A stretch of DNA of 64,000 nucleotides, taken from assembly GCA_016721565.1 (NCBI GenBank), contig JADKHW010000002.1:62001-126000 (forward strand), given 5' to 3'. Below, piece by piece: positions 44,974 through 52,299 of this stretch. A program made the position numbers and the translations under genes. Under the pieces are notes generated by a model. That model was not told the DNA's origin. It saw only the letters and a program-made list of their open reading frames with translations, and ran no database searches. This DNA comes from a bacterium. Lineage in GTDB: Bacteria > Electryoneota > RPQS01. Position 1 is the first letter of the stretch. Every line of letters starts with the position of its first letter.

Positions 44974-45052
44974 TTTGCTCCGAAGTGAAAAACGCTCATA
45001 TCCCGCAATCTTACTCCGCGCTACGGCGCGGCATTTGGTCCAGCGGTACGTT

Positions 45053-45409
45053 GGAGGGTTCGCCTATAAGCCGAATTCTGTACCCTTGCGGGCAGTGATC
45101 ATCTATCTGGGATGATGATTACTCATCACCTCGGGCGGCCTACCCGCCGGGACTTATGCTTTGCGAGCAGCAAAGACTCCCGGCATACTTGGCCTTGCTT
45201 CGAGCGGGGTTTTCCCTGCCACATCCATTACTGAATGCGCGGTGCGCTCTTACCGCACCATTTCACCCTTACCCTTGCGAGGGCGGTATATTTTCTGTGG
45301 CGCTTTCCGTTGCGTTACCGCACCCGGCCGTTAGCCGGCGCTCTGCTCTATGAAGTTCGGACTTTCCTCACCTGAATCTCTTCAAGCGCGATCACTCGGC
45401 GAACCTTCT
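45053..45409 (-). ncRNA. rnpB: RNase P RNA, bacterial class A
   Basis: RNase P RNA is the catalytic component that cleaves tRNA 5' leaders. The ends pair perfectly: GGTTCGCC (45398-45405, minus) with GGCGAACC near the 3' end, forming helix P1. The conserved GAGGAAAGTCCGAAC lies near the 5' end. Inside are the GGTAAGGGTGAAA and GGTGCGGTAAGAGCGCACC blocks of the class A fold. The 3' part has CAGAATTCGGCTTATAGG. Size is about 357 nucleotides. It starts about five bases after the rnhA stop on the same strand, so it may be made from the same transcript. Exact ends are estimated from P1. Confidence 0.93.
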
Positions 45410-45413
45410 CAAA

Positions 45414-45851
45414 CTACTTTTGTGTCTTTTCTAATTCATCCAACGCCCGGTTCACCAACTTATCTGCATCCTTATTTTCTTCTCTGCGGACGTGGCGAAT
45501 TCTTGGAGTCAGGCCGTTCAGCAAGCGCTTCTTCAGCTGGACTTCGTTGTTGAGTTCCTGCAAGCGCGGCTCTTTGATCTTCCACTCGCCCAGAACTTGA
45601 TTGACAATCAACAGACTGTCACAGGCCACGCGCAGCACCGATGCTCCGCTGTCTTTGATAACCGGATTGGCTGCGCAGACTTCGAGCAACCTGATCAGCG
45701 CGCGATACTCCGCTTCGTTGTTCGTGCCGTGTCCGATGTAGGTCCCCTCTTCGTAAAGCAGGTTACCCTTGTCATCGTGAATCACGACTCCAATCGCCGC
45801 CGGGCCGGGGTTGCCGCGCGCGCCGCCGTCAATGTGCGCGTGTAGTTCCAA
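45414..45851 (-). CDS. rnhA: Ribonuclease H-like (type I/reverse-transcriptase-like) protein
   Basis: RNase HI cleaves the RNA of RNA-DNA hybrids. This 145-residue protein starts MELHAHIDGGARGNPGPAAIG, where HIDGGARGNPG holds the first catalytic Asp. Further blocks are the Glu in NNEAEYRALIRLLE, VACDSLLIVNQVLGEWK with the next Asp, and HVRREENKDADKLVNRALDE with the last Asp. All four acidic residues are present, so activity is expected. It begins one base before the zinc-ribbon gene's stop and ends five bases before rnpB. Confidence 0.88.
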   Translation of the reverse strand: MELHAHIDGGARGNPGPAAIGVVIHDDKGNLLYEEGTYIGHGTNNEAEYRALIRLLEVCAANPVIKDSGASVLRVACDSLLIVNQVLGEWKIKEPRLQELNNEVQLKKRLLNGLTPRIRHVRREENKDADKLVNRALDELEKTQK

Positions 45852-46595
45852 TTAGTTGATAACTGAATCGGGAGCGATGAAGCGGCCGCAAGCTTCACAA
45901 GCGTAGATGTCGCGCGACTGCTTGATGATCACCTGAGTTTGCGGCGGGATTAAGGCAAAACATCCGCCGCAAGCTTCGCCGACCAAAGTCGCAATACCAC
46001 GTCCATCCTTGGCGTCGCGAATACGTTCGTAGTGAGCCAGCAACCGCGGGTTCAACACCTTTGCGGCTTGACCACGACGCACGAGAAGCTCCTTTTCAAG
46101 CCCCTCTGTATCCCGTAGCTTGCGCTCTAACTCTTCTTCGCGGGAGACTTTGTCTTTGCGAAGCTGCTCAAGTTCGGCCTGTTTGTCTTCCAGCATCTGG
46201 GCCAACTCGATAGCCCGATTCGTGTTGGTCGAAATCAGCGCTTCGAAGTCGTTAATTTCGCGTTTGGCCGTCTCCTGCTCAGTCGTGATCGCGTCATATT
46301 CGCGTGTCGTCGTCACCGAGTAAAGCTGTTCCTGATACTTGGTTAGCTTCTCACGGGCTACCGCCAGCTTATGGCCAGACTCGCCAGCCACCTTTTCCGA
46401 CACCTCGCGCTCCTTGTCCTTGGCCACAATAAAGGCCTCGTACTCGGCGATGCGCTCGGTCAGCAACTGAACCTGCTCGGGTAAACCGCCCCGTTCTTCT
46501 TCAATTTCCGCTAATTCTAAGTCAATCTCTTGAATCTCCGACAGAGCGCGTAAGGCGCTACGGACCTGCTCGGGGGTTGCGTCCTGAATGATCAC
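45852..46595 (-). CDS. Coiled-coil zinc-ribbon protein (CT398/DUF164-like)
   Basis: A 247-residue protein. Residues 15-190 look like a long antiparallel coiled coil with heptads (LELAEIEEERGGLPEQVQLLTERIAEYEAF and ARELAQMLEDKQAELEQLRKDK-like stretches). The C-terminus has a zinc ribbon with two CXXC pairs, CGGCFALIPP and YACEACGRFIA. This matches the CT398/DUF164 type, members of which have been suggested to link to secretion or flagellar regulators. The start is a GTG at 46595 (VIIQDATPEQVRSALRALSEI). Its stop abuts the rnhA-like gene, and the two are probably cotranscribed. The function here is unknown. Confidence 0.8.
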   Translation of the reverse strand: MIIQDATPEQVRSALRALSEIQEIDLELAEIEEERGGLPEQVQLLTERIAEYEAFIVAKDKEREVSEKVAGESGHKLAVAREKLTKYQEQLYSVTTTREYDAITTEQETAKREINDFEALISTNTNRAIELAQMLEDKQAELEQLRKDKVSREEELERKLRDTEGLEKELLVRRGQAAKVLNPRLLAHYERIRDAKDGRGIATLVGEACGGCFALIPPQTQVIIKQSRDIYACEACGRFIAPDSVIN

Positions 46596-46640
46596 TTCTA
46601 CTTTGCCTGCCTAACCTGACGTTTAGTGTGCTCTAATAAC

Positions 46641-46673
46641 AAAAAAGGTGCGCGAAAAATGGTCCGCACACCT
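46641..46673 (-). terminator. Rho-independent terminator after the tRNA unit
   Basis: On the minus strand GGTGTGCG and CGCGCACC pair (one G-T) around a 13-base loop, followed by TTTTTT. It lies about 120 bases after the tRNA 3' end, and upstream of the zinc-ribbon gene start, so it probably ends the tRNA transcript. Confidence 0.75.
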
Positions 46674-46695
46674 TGATCGAACTGCATTTCCCTGC

Positions 46696-46740
46696 CCACG
46701 CTGAACTGGGAGTCTAATGTGATATCACAATACAGCGTGG
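46696..46740. repeat. Nested inverted repeats in the tRNA trailer
   Basis: CCACGCTG (46696-46703) and CAGCGTGG (46733-46740) are perfect inverted copies. They enclose the 12-base palindrome TGTGATATCACA (46718-46729). On RNA this would fold as an outer stem with an inner hairpin. It lies between the tRNA and the terminator and has no gene of its own. Confidence 0.6.
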
Positions 46741-46794
46741 TGCGCAAGACAAGGAACTCCGTTTTCATCGCTGGTACCGGTGGTCGCCGCGCGG

Positions 46795-46867
<73 letters not shown>

Positions 46868-46969
46868 ATGCTCTGCCAGTCGCCTCTTTTAACGAGGTGG
46901 AGGCGGCTCCACACGGTCACCGCAACACCCGCGCGTCCTCCGAAGCTCCAAAAACCAGCGTAGAGTCTT
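46868..46969 (-). other. About 100-base structured leader between promoter and tRNA
   Basis: This stretch lies between the predicted promoter and the tRNA 5' end. It holds no coding frame that I trust. It is GC-rich with several self-complementary segments, such as CGCCTC/GAGGCG near 46883-46907. It may be only a processed leader. I looked for SRP RNA and tmRNA signature sequences and did not find them. Confidence 0.4.
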
Positions 46970-46997
46970 AATATACAAACCTTCGGTGACTTGTCAA
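46970..46997 (-). promoter_or_regulatory. Sigma-70-type promoter for the tRNA unit
   Basis: On the minus strand TTGACA (46992-46997) and TATATT (46970-46975) are separated by 16 bases. The -35 is a perfect consensus match. Transcription would start near 46963 and run through the tRNA to the terminator at 46641. Confidence 0.7.
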
Positions 46998-47020
46998 GCA
47001 AGAGCTAACCTCTTTGTCAC

Positions 47021-47052
47021 ATGTTAAGTCTTTATTATTATCAACTTAACAT
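47021..47052. repeat. AT-rich inverted repeat after the DUF5020 gene
   Basis: ATGTTAAG (47021-47028) and CTTAACAT (47045-47052) are perfect inverted copies with a 16-base AT-rich loop. It lies downstream of the DUF5020 stop and just upstream of the tRNA promoter. No T-run follows, so terminator function is unproven. Confidence 0.45.
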
Positions 47053-47102
47053 TTCAACCCCTGCCCGTGCGAGAGGGCGAGGCATCACCCATGTTCGAGA
47101 GG

Positions 47103-47789
47103 CTACAAGTCGTAACGCAAATATAGGGTCGGATGCACATACCACTTCCCTGTTTCGTAGCCGTCGTCTTCCGTATATGCCCCGGCAAAGTTCCGTGAAA
47201 CCTCCACTTCCGTGCCTACCGCTACCTGCTTCCAACGATATTGAAACTGTGGCTCGGCCTGCACGGAAACCGGTTGGTCGCCGTACTCGTTACTATTCCA
47301 GTCCACGTACCCCAAGAACTCGAACGGTGACTTACTTATTGGAACGAACCAAACGCCCGTAAGTTGCCAACCAAGGTCACTCGCGTACTCTTGACGGGCC
47401 AAAGCCTGTAATTCAAAGGTCGCATTTCCCGTTTTAAGCTCGGTTAAGGCCAGTCCGGCCAAAAACGTTCTGGGGATCAACTTACCACCAAATCCGTCCG
47501 CCGGAGTCACGCCGTCGTTGAATTGTACTGAAGCATTCAGGTGGCCAATCTTTTTAATTCGAGTTAGCTCAAAGTGGCGCGAGATCTCGAAATAAGACTG
47601 CGTCTCCCCCGCCGAGGCGAAATCGAAATCAGCGAAAAAGAAGGTCGAGCCGAGCTTGTCCCCGCTCCAGACTTCGACCGTCGAAGTGAAGACTTCGCGG
47701 TTGAAATCACGATGCAGTTGGCCGTTGACATAAGTTTCCGCCGCATGAGCGAATCCCGAGAACAGAAGACAAAGTACGATAAAGCGCAT
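47103..47789 (-). CDS. DUF5020/Tsx-like outer-membrane channel protein
   Basis: From the ATG at 47789 the protein is 228 residues with a signal peptide, MRFIVLCLLFSGFAHAA. The mature protein alternates polar and aromatic residues in strands, with VEVWSGDKLGSTFFFADFDFA, QSYFEISRHFELTRI, GWQLTGVWFVPIS and KWYVHPTLYLRYDL at the end. This matches DUF5020 proteins, which are related to nucleoside-specific Tsx channels with a small barrel. An in-frame start at 47888 adds residues before the signal and is less likely. Substrate is not known. It stands alone and diverges from the plus-strand HAD gene. Confidence 0.75.
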   Translation of the reverse strand: MRFIVLCLLFSGFAHAAETYVNGQLHRDFNREVFTSTVEVWSGDKLGSTFFFADFDFASAGETQSYFEISRHFELTRIKKIGHLNASVQFNDGVTPADGFGGKLIPRTFLAGLALTELKTGNATFELQALARQEYASDLGWQLTGVWFVPISKSPFEFLGYVDWNSNEYGDQPVSVQAEPQFQYRWKQVAVGTEVEVSRNFAGAYTEDDGYETGKWYVHPTLYLRYDL

Positions 47790-47964
47790 GATCCGGTTTT
47801 CCTTTTCAAATTGGGCGCAATTCGAGGTTTTCCGGGACTCGAATGCGTGGAGGTGAGTGCTCGGGCGGCACTGCACGCCTAAGCTCACAGAGCCGTTCTA
47901 ACTTGTTTCAGACCATGTAAGATAGTCGGAGTTTCGTAGAGAAGCAATCTGTGGCAGTTTTTCC

Positions 47965-47993
47965 TTGACTATCCCGTTGGCTTAGCTTAAATT
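47965..47993 (+). promoter_or_regulatory. Sigma-70-type promoter for the HAD-to-pdp run
   Basis: TTGACT (47965-47970) and TAAATT (47988-47993) are separated by 17 bases, 16 bases before the HAD ATG at 48010. This fits a promoter for the plus-strand run. The spacing to the ATG leaves only a short leader. Confidence 0.55.
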
Positions 47994-48009
47994 AAAAAGT
48001 TAAACTCCT

Positions 48010-48699
48010 ATGAAACTACTTATTTTCGACATAGACGGCACGCTGACCAGTCTAGACGGCGCGACCACCCGGGCCTACTCGAAAGCCTTTTTCGAGATTT
48101 TCGGGAAGGAACCTGTCACGGAGGGACTGTCGATGCATGGCCGCACGGATCCCCTGATCTTCCGTGAGTGCTTTGAGCGGACTGGCATCCCCGGCAACTG
48201 GCGCGAGGGCTACGAAACTTTTAAGCCGCTATATCTGGCCTTCTTGCCCGATTCAATTCAGAATAGCCCAAAGGCGCGCGTTCATGTCGGTGTCCGTGAA
48301 CTGCTTGACATCTTGGCAGCCAGTCCGGATGAATTTGCTCTTGCCCTTGGCACAGGCAACATGGAGCCGGGCGCCCGCACCAAAATCGGGTACTTTGGTC
48401 TCAATCACTATTTCCCTGTCGGCGGCTTCGGTGATATCCATGAAGAGCGCTACATGATTATGCAAGATGCCGTCGCGGCCTCACAGGAGCATTTCGGCCT
48501 CAGTTTCGCTCCCGAAGAAACGTGGGTCATCGGCGACACGGAGTTTGACGTGCATGGCGCTCAACAGGCAGGATTACGGTGTTTGGCTGTGGCAACGGGC
48601 GGTAAATATACTACTAAAATGCTGGCAGAAACTGGTGCCGATGCGGTGCGGGAAGACTTGGGCCGGACTCAGGAGATACTTGAACTCTTTCGACGATAG
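48010..48699 (+). CDS. HAD superfamily phosphatase (Gph/PGMB-like)
   Basis: A 229-residue haloacid-dehalogenase-like hydrolase. Motif I is FDIDGTLTSLDGA with both aspartates. Motif II is in LALGTGNMEPGA, and motif IV is ETWVIGDTEFDVHGAQQAGLRCLAVATGG. The cap region lies between residues 15 and 85. It looks like a phosphoglycolate phosphatase or beta-phosphoglucomutase relative, but the substrate cannot be told. The start overlaps no other gene. Its 3' end overlaps the EamA transporter start by 20 bases. Confidence 0.85.
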   Translation: MKLLIFDIDGTLTSLDGATTRAYSKAFFEIFGKEPVTEGLSMHGRTDPLIFRECFERTGIPGNWREGYETFKPLYLAFLPDSIQNSPKARVHVGVRELLDILAASPDEFALALGTGNMEPGARTKIGYFGLNHYFPVGGFGDIHEERYMIMQDAVAASQEHFGLSFAPEETWVIGDTEFDVHGAQQAGLRCLAVATGGKYTTKMLAETGADAVREDLGRTQEILELFRR

Positions 48700-49630
48700 G
48701 CATCGCGCTTCGAACGGTCGGTTGACGCTACTGGGATTGATGGCCGTGCACATCACACTGACCGGCGGCGGATATGTGGTGAACAAACTTGCCTTACGCG
48801 AATTCAATCCTGTCGCTTTTGGGTTTTGGCGGCTTGCGATTGGACTTGTTGGACTGGTATCGCTCGCATGGTGGGCTAAGGCATGGCCGAAGATTGATAA
48901 GCAAGATTGGCCGCGCATCACTTTGCTGGCATTAGTTGCAGTTCCGATAAACCAATTGATCTACCTATATGGCATGAGCAAGACCGTACCGTCTCATGCC
49001 GCACTGCTTTATGGCACCACAGCGGTATTTGCGCTCTTCCTTTCTGCATCCCTTGGATATGAGAAGATTGTGCGACACAAGGTGCTTGCGATCATCGTGT
49101 CTCTTTCAGGTCTGGCACTTGTGGTTTCGCGCGGCGGGGATATTGATGTTCATTCCGAGCTTTTTGCCGGGGATGTCTACATCTTTATGGCGGTGCTTGC
49201 ATGGGCAACCTATACCGTTTTGGGCAAGTCACTTGTCAAAAAATACGGCGCACTGCCAACGACCTGCGTGCTGCTGATTTTCGGAACAGTCGTCAGCCTG
49301 CCATTCCTAATCTACTCGGCGGTTTCGCAAGACTATTCACAGATAACTTGGATCGGCTGGGGCGGCGCATTGTACTCAGGGCTCTTGCTGACGATAGTTG
49401 CCTATGTTGTCTGGTACCGCATTCTGTCTCGCGTAGATCCCTCACAAGTTGCGATTCTGACAACTCCTCAACCCGTTGTGGCAACAGTTTTGTCCTCCTA
49501 TTTTGTAGGTGAAGTCATCGGCTGGCCGCTGGTGTTTGGCGGCTTGCTCGTAATCACCGGCGTCATACTGATGGATGCACCAGCATTTATTCGCCGTGCA
49601 GGCGACCTCAAGCGCAGAGTAACAGGTTAA
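48680..49630 (+). CDS. EamA/DMT superfamily transporter
   Basis: This 316-residue protein has ten predicted membrane helices in two EamA repeats, for example HITLTGGGYVVNKLALREFNPVAFGFWRLAIGLVG and HPLVFGGLLVITGVILMDA-like ends. I chose the TTG at 48680, because AGGAGA lies four bases before it and the frame opens NSFDDRHRASNGRLTLLG. The next possible start is the ATG at 48739, which would lose part of the first helix. The gene overlaps the HAD gene's end by 20 bases. DMT proteins export metabolites or act as amino acid carriers; the substrate is not known. Confidence 0.85.
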   Translation: MNSFDDRHRASNGRLTLLGLMAVHITLTGGGYVVNKLALREFNPVAFGFWRLAIGLVGLVSLAWWAKAWPKIDKQDWPRITLLALVAVPINQLIYLYGMSKTVPSHAALLYGTTAVFALFLSASLGYEKIVRHKVLAIIVSLSGLALVVSRGGDIDVHSELFAGDVYIFMAVLAWATYTVLGKSLVKKYGALPTTCVLLIFGTVVSLPFLIYSAVSQDYSQITWIGWGGALYSGLLLTIVAYVVWYRILSRVDPSQVAILTTPQPVVATVLSSYFVGEVIGWPLVFGGLLVITGVILMDAPAFIRRAGDLKRRVTG

Positions 49631-49644
49631 CCAAATCTCATATT

Positions 49645-50166
49645 ATGTCTGTAGTAGGAAAACGCATTGCGGTTTTAGTCGAGCACCATTACCAGGACCT
49701 TGAAGTATGGTATCCGGTGATGCGATTGCGCGAAGCTGGCGCGCGTGTGCTAATCGTTGGCACGGGATCGGCATCTGAGTATGTCGGCAAATACGGCTAT
49801 CCTTGCAAGGTTGATAAGCCTGCCGACAAGGTAAAGGCTTCAAGCATCGACGGGCTTGTCATTCCCGGCGGTTGGGCGCCTGACAAACTGCGGATGTATG
49901 ATTCAGTTCTTGATCTTGTGCGCGAAACTAATCGCGCTAAGAAACCGGTTGCTTGCATCTGTCACGGAGGCTGGGTGCTTGTGTCGGCCGGTGTATTGCG
50001 CGGCTGCAAAGTCACAAGCTATGTAGCGATTCGTGATGATATGGTGAATGCGGGAGCCAAATGGGTGGATGAAGAGGTCGTTGTTGACAAGAATCTTGTC
50101 ACGTCGCGCAAACCTGATGATCTGCCTGCATTCATGAAAGAATTCATTAAACTTCTTTCTATTTAG
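49645..50166 (+). CDS. DJ-1/PfpI family protein
   Basis: A 173-residue protein of the class I glutamine amidotransferase-like fold. The nucleophile elbow is ACICHGGWVLVSAG, with the Cys-His pair of PfpI-type members. Upstream are KRIAVLVEHHYQDLEVWYPVMRLREAG and GLVIPGGWAPDKLR. It matches intracellular protease/DJ-1 proteins such as YhbO, which are linked to stress or glycation repair. The actual role here is unknown. It starts 14 bases after the transporter and ends 4 bases before polX. Confidence 0.87.
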   Translation: MSVVGKRIAVLVEHHYQDLEVWYPVMRLREAGARVLIVGTGSASEYVGKYGYPCKVDKPADKVKASSIDGLVIPGGWAPDKLRMYDSVLDLVRETNRAKKPVACICHGGWVLVSAGVLRGCKVTSYVAIRDDMVNAGAKWVDEEVVVDKNLVTSRKPDDLPAFMKEFIKLLSI

Positions 50167-50170
50167 TAAC

Positions 50171-51847
50171 ATGACCCGTGCAGAAGTAGTTAGTCTCCTT
50201 GCGGAGTATTCAGTTCTACTCGATGTGTTAGGCGAAGACAACTTTCGAGCACAGGCATTTGCTAATGCTGCGCGGCAACTTGAATCTGTTAAAACCCCTT
50301 TAGATGAACTGCTTTTGGGAAAACAGTTGTTGCAAGTTCGCGGTATCGGCGCTTCTGTTGTTCAAGCGATTCAGGAATCTGCTGAAAAAGGCACTTTTGC
50401 CGATCTTGAAATTGCACGGGCGCGGGTTCCGATTGGCGTTCTTTACTTAATGAAATTGGAGGGTCTTGGACCGAAGAAGGCGCGAGCTTTGTGGAAAGAT
50501 GCAAAAATCCAATCGCTTGATGATCTTGAAATTGCCCTTGAAACAGGAGTATTGACAGACCTTCCCGGCTTTGGTGGCAAAACTATTGAGAAGTTTCGTG
50601 TCGGTCTTAAATTTCTGAAGGCTATGGTAGCACGAAGACTTAGACCAGTAGCTAAGTATTCGGAAGGAAAGCTCAAAGAATATTTTTTGTCCTTACCTCA
50701 AATTTTATCTGTGCATTTCTGTGGAAGTTTGCGCCGTGGATGTGAGACGATTGGCGATTTGGATTGTGTTATTTGTGCTGAAACGTTCTCGCACCAATCC
50801 TTAAGGGCACAACTTTCCGATTCTTCCGAGATTCATTGGATATCGCAAAGCGGAGATATATGGTCAGGCAAACATTCCTCAGGAATTGAGATCGAGCTTT
50901 CATTCGCCACACCAATGGACCTTGGCACGAAACTGATTTTGGCCACCGGCTCCAAACCCCATATAGCAGAGATAGAATCTCGAGGGACAATCCTGATAGC
51001 GGGAACGGAAGAAGAAGTATATAAGGGATTGGGATTGGCCTTTGTTCCGCCTCCATTGCGTGAAGGAGGATTGAAACTGCGAACAATTCATGATGAGCCG
51101 TACTCGCAAGCAATCACACAGAAAGACCTGCGCGGTATCCTTCATGTGCATACGACTTATTCAGACGGACATGATACTTTGCGGAAGATGGCCGAAACGA
51201 TGATCAAGCATAATTACGAGTTTTTAGGGATCGCTGATCACTCCAAACTCGCGGTTTATGCTGACGGCCTGACTCCTGAACGCGTTGTCGATCAATGGAA
51301 AGAGATTGAATATCTCAACTCCGTACTTGCTCCCTTCAGAATTCTTAAAGGTATTGAATGCGATATTCTTCCCGACGGCAGAATGGATTTTGATGATGCC
51401 TTACTTGAGGACTTCGACTTTGTCATTGCATCCATTCACTCAAGCTTTAAGATGACAATGGAACAAGAGACGGATCGCCTCTGCCGCGCCCTGGAAAATC
51501 CGCATGTGGATATACTTGGTCACCCTACAGGACGTCTGCTGTTAAAACGTGAAGGCTATCCGATTGACCACGAACGCGTGCTTACCTGCGCCGCACAAAA
51601 TGGAAAAGCGATTGAGCTGAATTGTAATCCGCAACGCCTTGACTTAGATTGGCGTTGGTTTGCCCGCGCGTTAGAGCTAAAGATTCCCATTCCACTAAAC
51701 CCTGATGCTCACTCTATCTCAGCTCTGAAAGATATTGAAAATGGGATTGAACTCGCTGCTAAAGGTCCGATCCCGGTCAACCTTTGCCCGTCCGCTTGGT
51801 CGGCAGATGAATTTCTTGAGTGGTGCAATTCTCATAATCGAGTATGA
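50171..51847 (+). CDS. polX: PolX family DNA polymerase with PHP domain
   Basis: Bacterial PolX fills gaps in DNA repair and has a C-terminal PHP exonuclease. The N-terminal domain has two helix-hairpin-helix motifs (VRGIGASVVQ, GLGPKKARAL). The nucleotidyltransferase loop is CGSLRRGCETIGDLDCVI with D196 and D198. The third metal-binding Asp position, normally in VDLRV, reads IEIELSF with Glu at residue 242. FTGSKXHN is changed to ATGSKPHI. The PHP domain appears intact, with HVHTTYSDGHDTL, FLGIADHS, DFVIASIHSSFK, DILGHPTGRLL and NPDAH. Polymerase activity may therefore be reduced. Length is 558 residues. Confidence 0.88.
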   Translation: MTRAEVVSLLAEYSVLLDVLGEDNFRAQAFANAARQLESVKTPLDELLLGKQLLQVRGIGASVVQAIQESAEKGTFADLEIARARVPIGVLYLMKLEGLGPKKARALWKDAKIQSLDDLEIALETGVLTDLPGFGGKTIEKFRVGLKFLKAMVARRLRPVAKYSEGKLKEYFLSLPQILSVHFCGSLRRGCETIGDLDCVICAETFSHQSLRAQLSDSSEIHWISQSGDIWSGKHSSGIEIELSFATPMDLGTKLILATGSKPHIAEIESRGTILIAGTEEEVYKGLGLAFVPPPLREGGLKLRTIHDEPYSQAITQKDLRGILHVHTTYSDGHDTLRKMAETMIKHNYEFLGIADHSKLAVYADGLTPERVVDQWKEIEYLNSVLAPFRILKGIECDILPDGRMDFDDALLEDFDFVIASIHSSFKMTMEQETDRLCRALENPHVDILGHPTGRLLLKREGYPIDHERVLTCAAQNGKAIELNCNPQRLDLDWRWFARALELKIPIPLNPDAHSISALKDIENGIELAAKGPIPVNLCPSAWSADEFLEWCNSHNRV

Positions 51848-52299
51848 TCATAATTTCACCTTCATCTGTTCTAAATAAACTGCCGCAAGGTGATTTTCGC
51901 TCGCGCTGCCAAGCGTTGTGCGTTGCATTGCGAAAAGCTCATACGAAATACGATTGGATTGGACTCTATTGGGTTGATGGTGATCGTCTTGTGCTGGGTC
52001 CTTGGGTAGGGGATCAACCGACAGAGCACACCCGCATCCCGATTGCGCAAGGTATTTGCGGAGTTGCCGTGCGCGAAGAGCAAACTATTATCGTTGATGA
52101 TGTGCATTCCGACCCGCGTTACCTTTCGTGCTTTACACACACAAAATCTGAAATCGTCGTGCCAATCTACGCTGATGGTTTGATTGTCGGTGAGATCGAT
52201 ATCGACGGCAAGAATGTAGCCGATTTTGACGCGAGCGATCAGAAGTTCCTCGAAGAAATTGCACAATTCATCGGCAGAGAGTGGCCGGGACGATGGTAA
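51844..52299 (+). CDS. GAF domain protein, fRMsr (free methionine-R-sulfoxide reductase)-like
   Basis: A 151-residue single GAF domain. The pattern RIPIAQGICGVAVREEQTIIVDDVHSDPRYLSCFTHTKSEIVVPIYADGLIVGEIDIDG resembles free methionine-R-sulfoxide reductase (YebR group). Two of the three cysteines expected there are present: GICG and SCFT. The first position reads EHTRIPI, with no Cys, so the relay may differ. An N-terminal region contains LCVALRKAHTKYDWIGLYWVDGDRLVLGPW. Start and end overlap polX (4 bases) and the mutase (7 bases). A reductase role is plausible but not proven. Confidence 0.75.
   Translation: MIIISPSSVLNKLPQGDFRSRCQALCVALRKAHTKYDWIGLYWVDGDRLVLGPWVGDQPTEHTRIPIAQGICGVAVREEQTIIVDDVHSDPRYLSCFTHTKSEIVVPIYADGLIVGEIDIDGKNVADFDASDQKFLEEIAQFIGREWPGRW

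Noticed and set aside
46718..46729. TGTGATATCACA as a CRP/FNR-type operator
   Set aside because: Those sites need a spacer between TGTGA and TCACA; here there is almost none. It is better described as part of nested inverted repeats.
46598..46768. A 56-residue frame in the tRNA trailer
   Set aside because: It has no ribosome binding site, runs through the predicted terminator hairpin and has no recognisable protein features.
46868..46969. SRP RNA or tmRNA in the tRNA leader
   Set aside because: I looked for the GGTCAGG...GGAAGG core of SRP RNA and for a tmRNA tRNA-like end and found neither.
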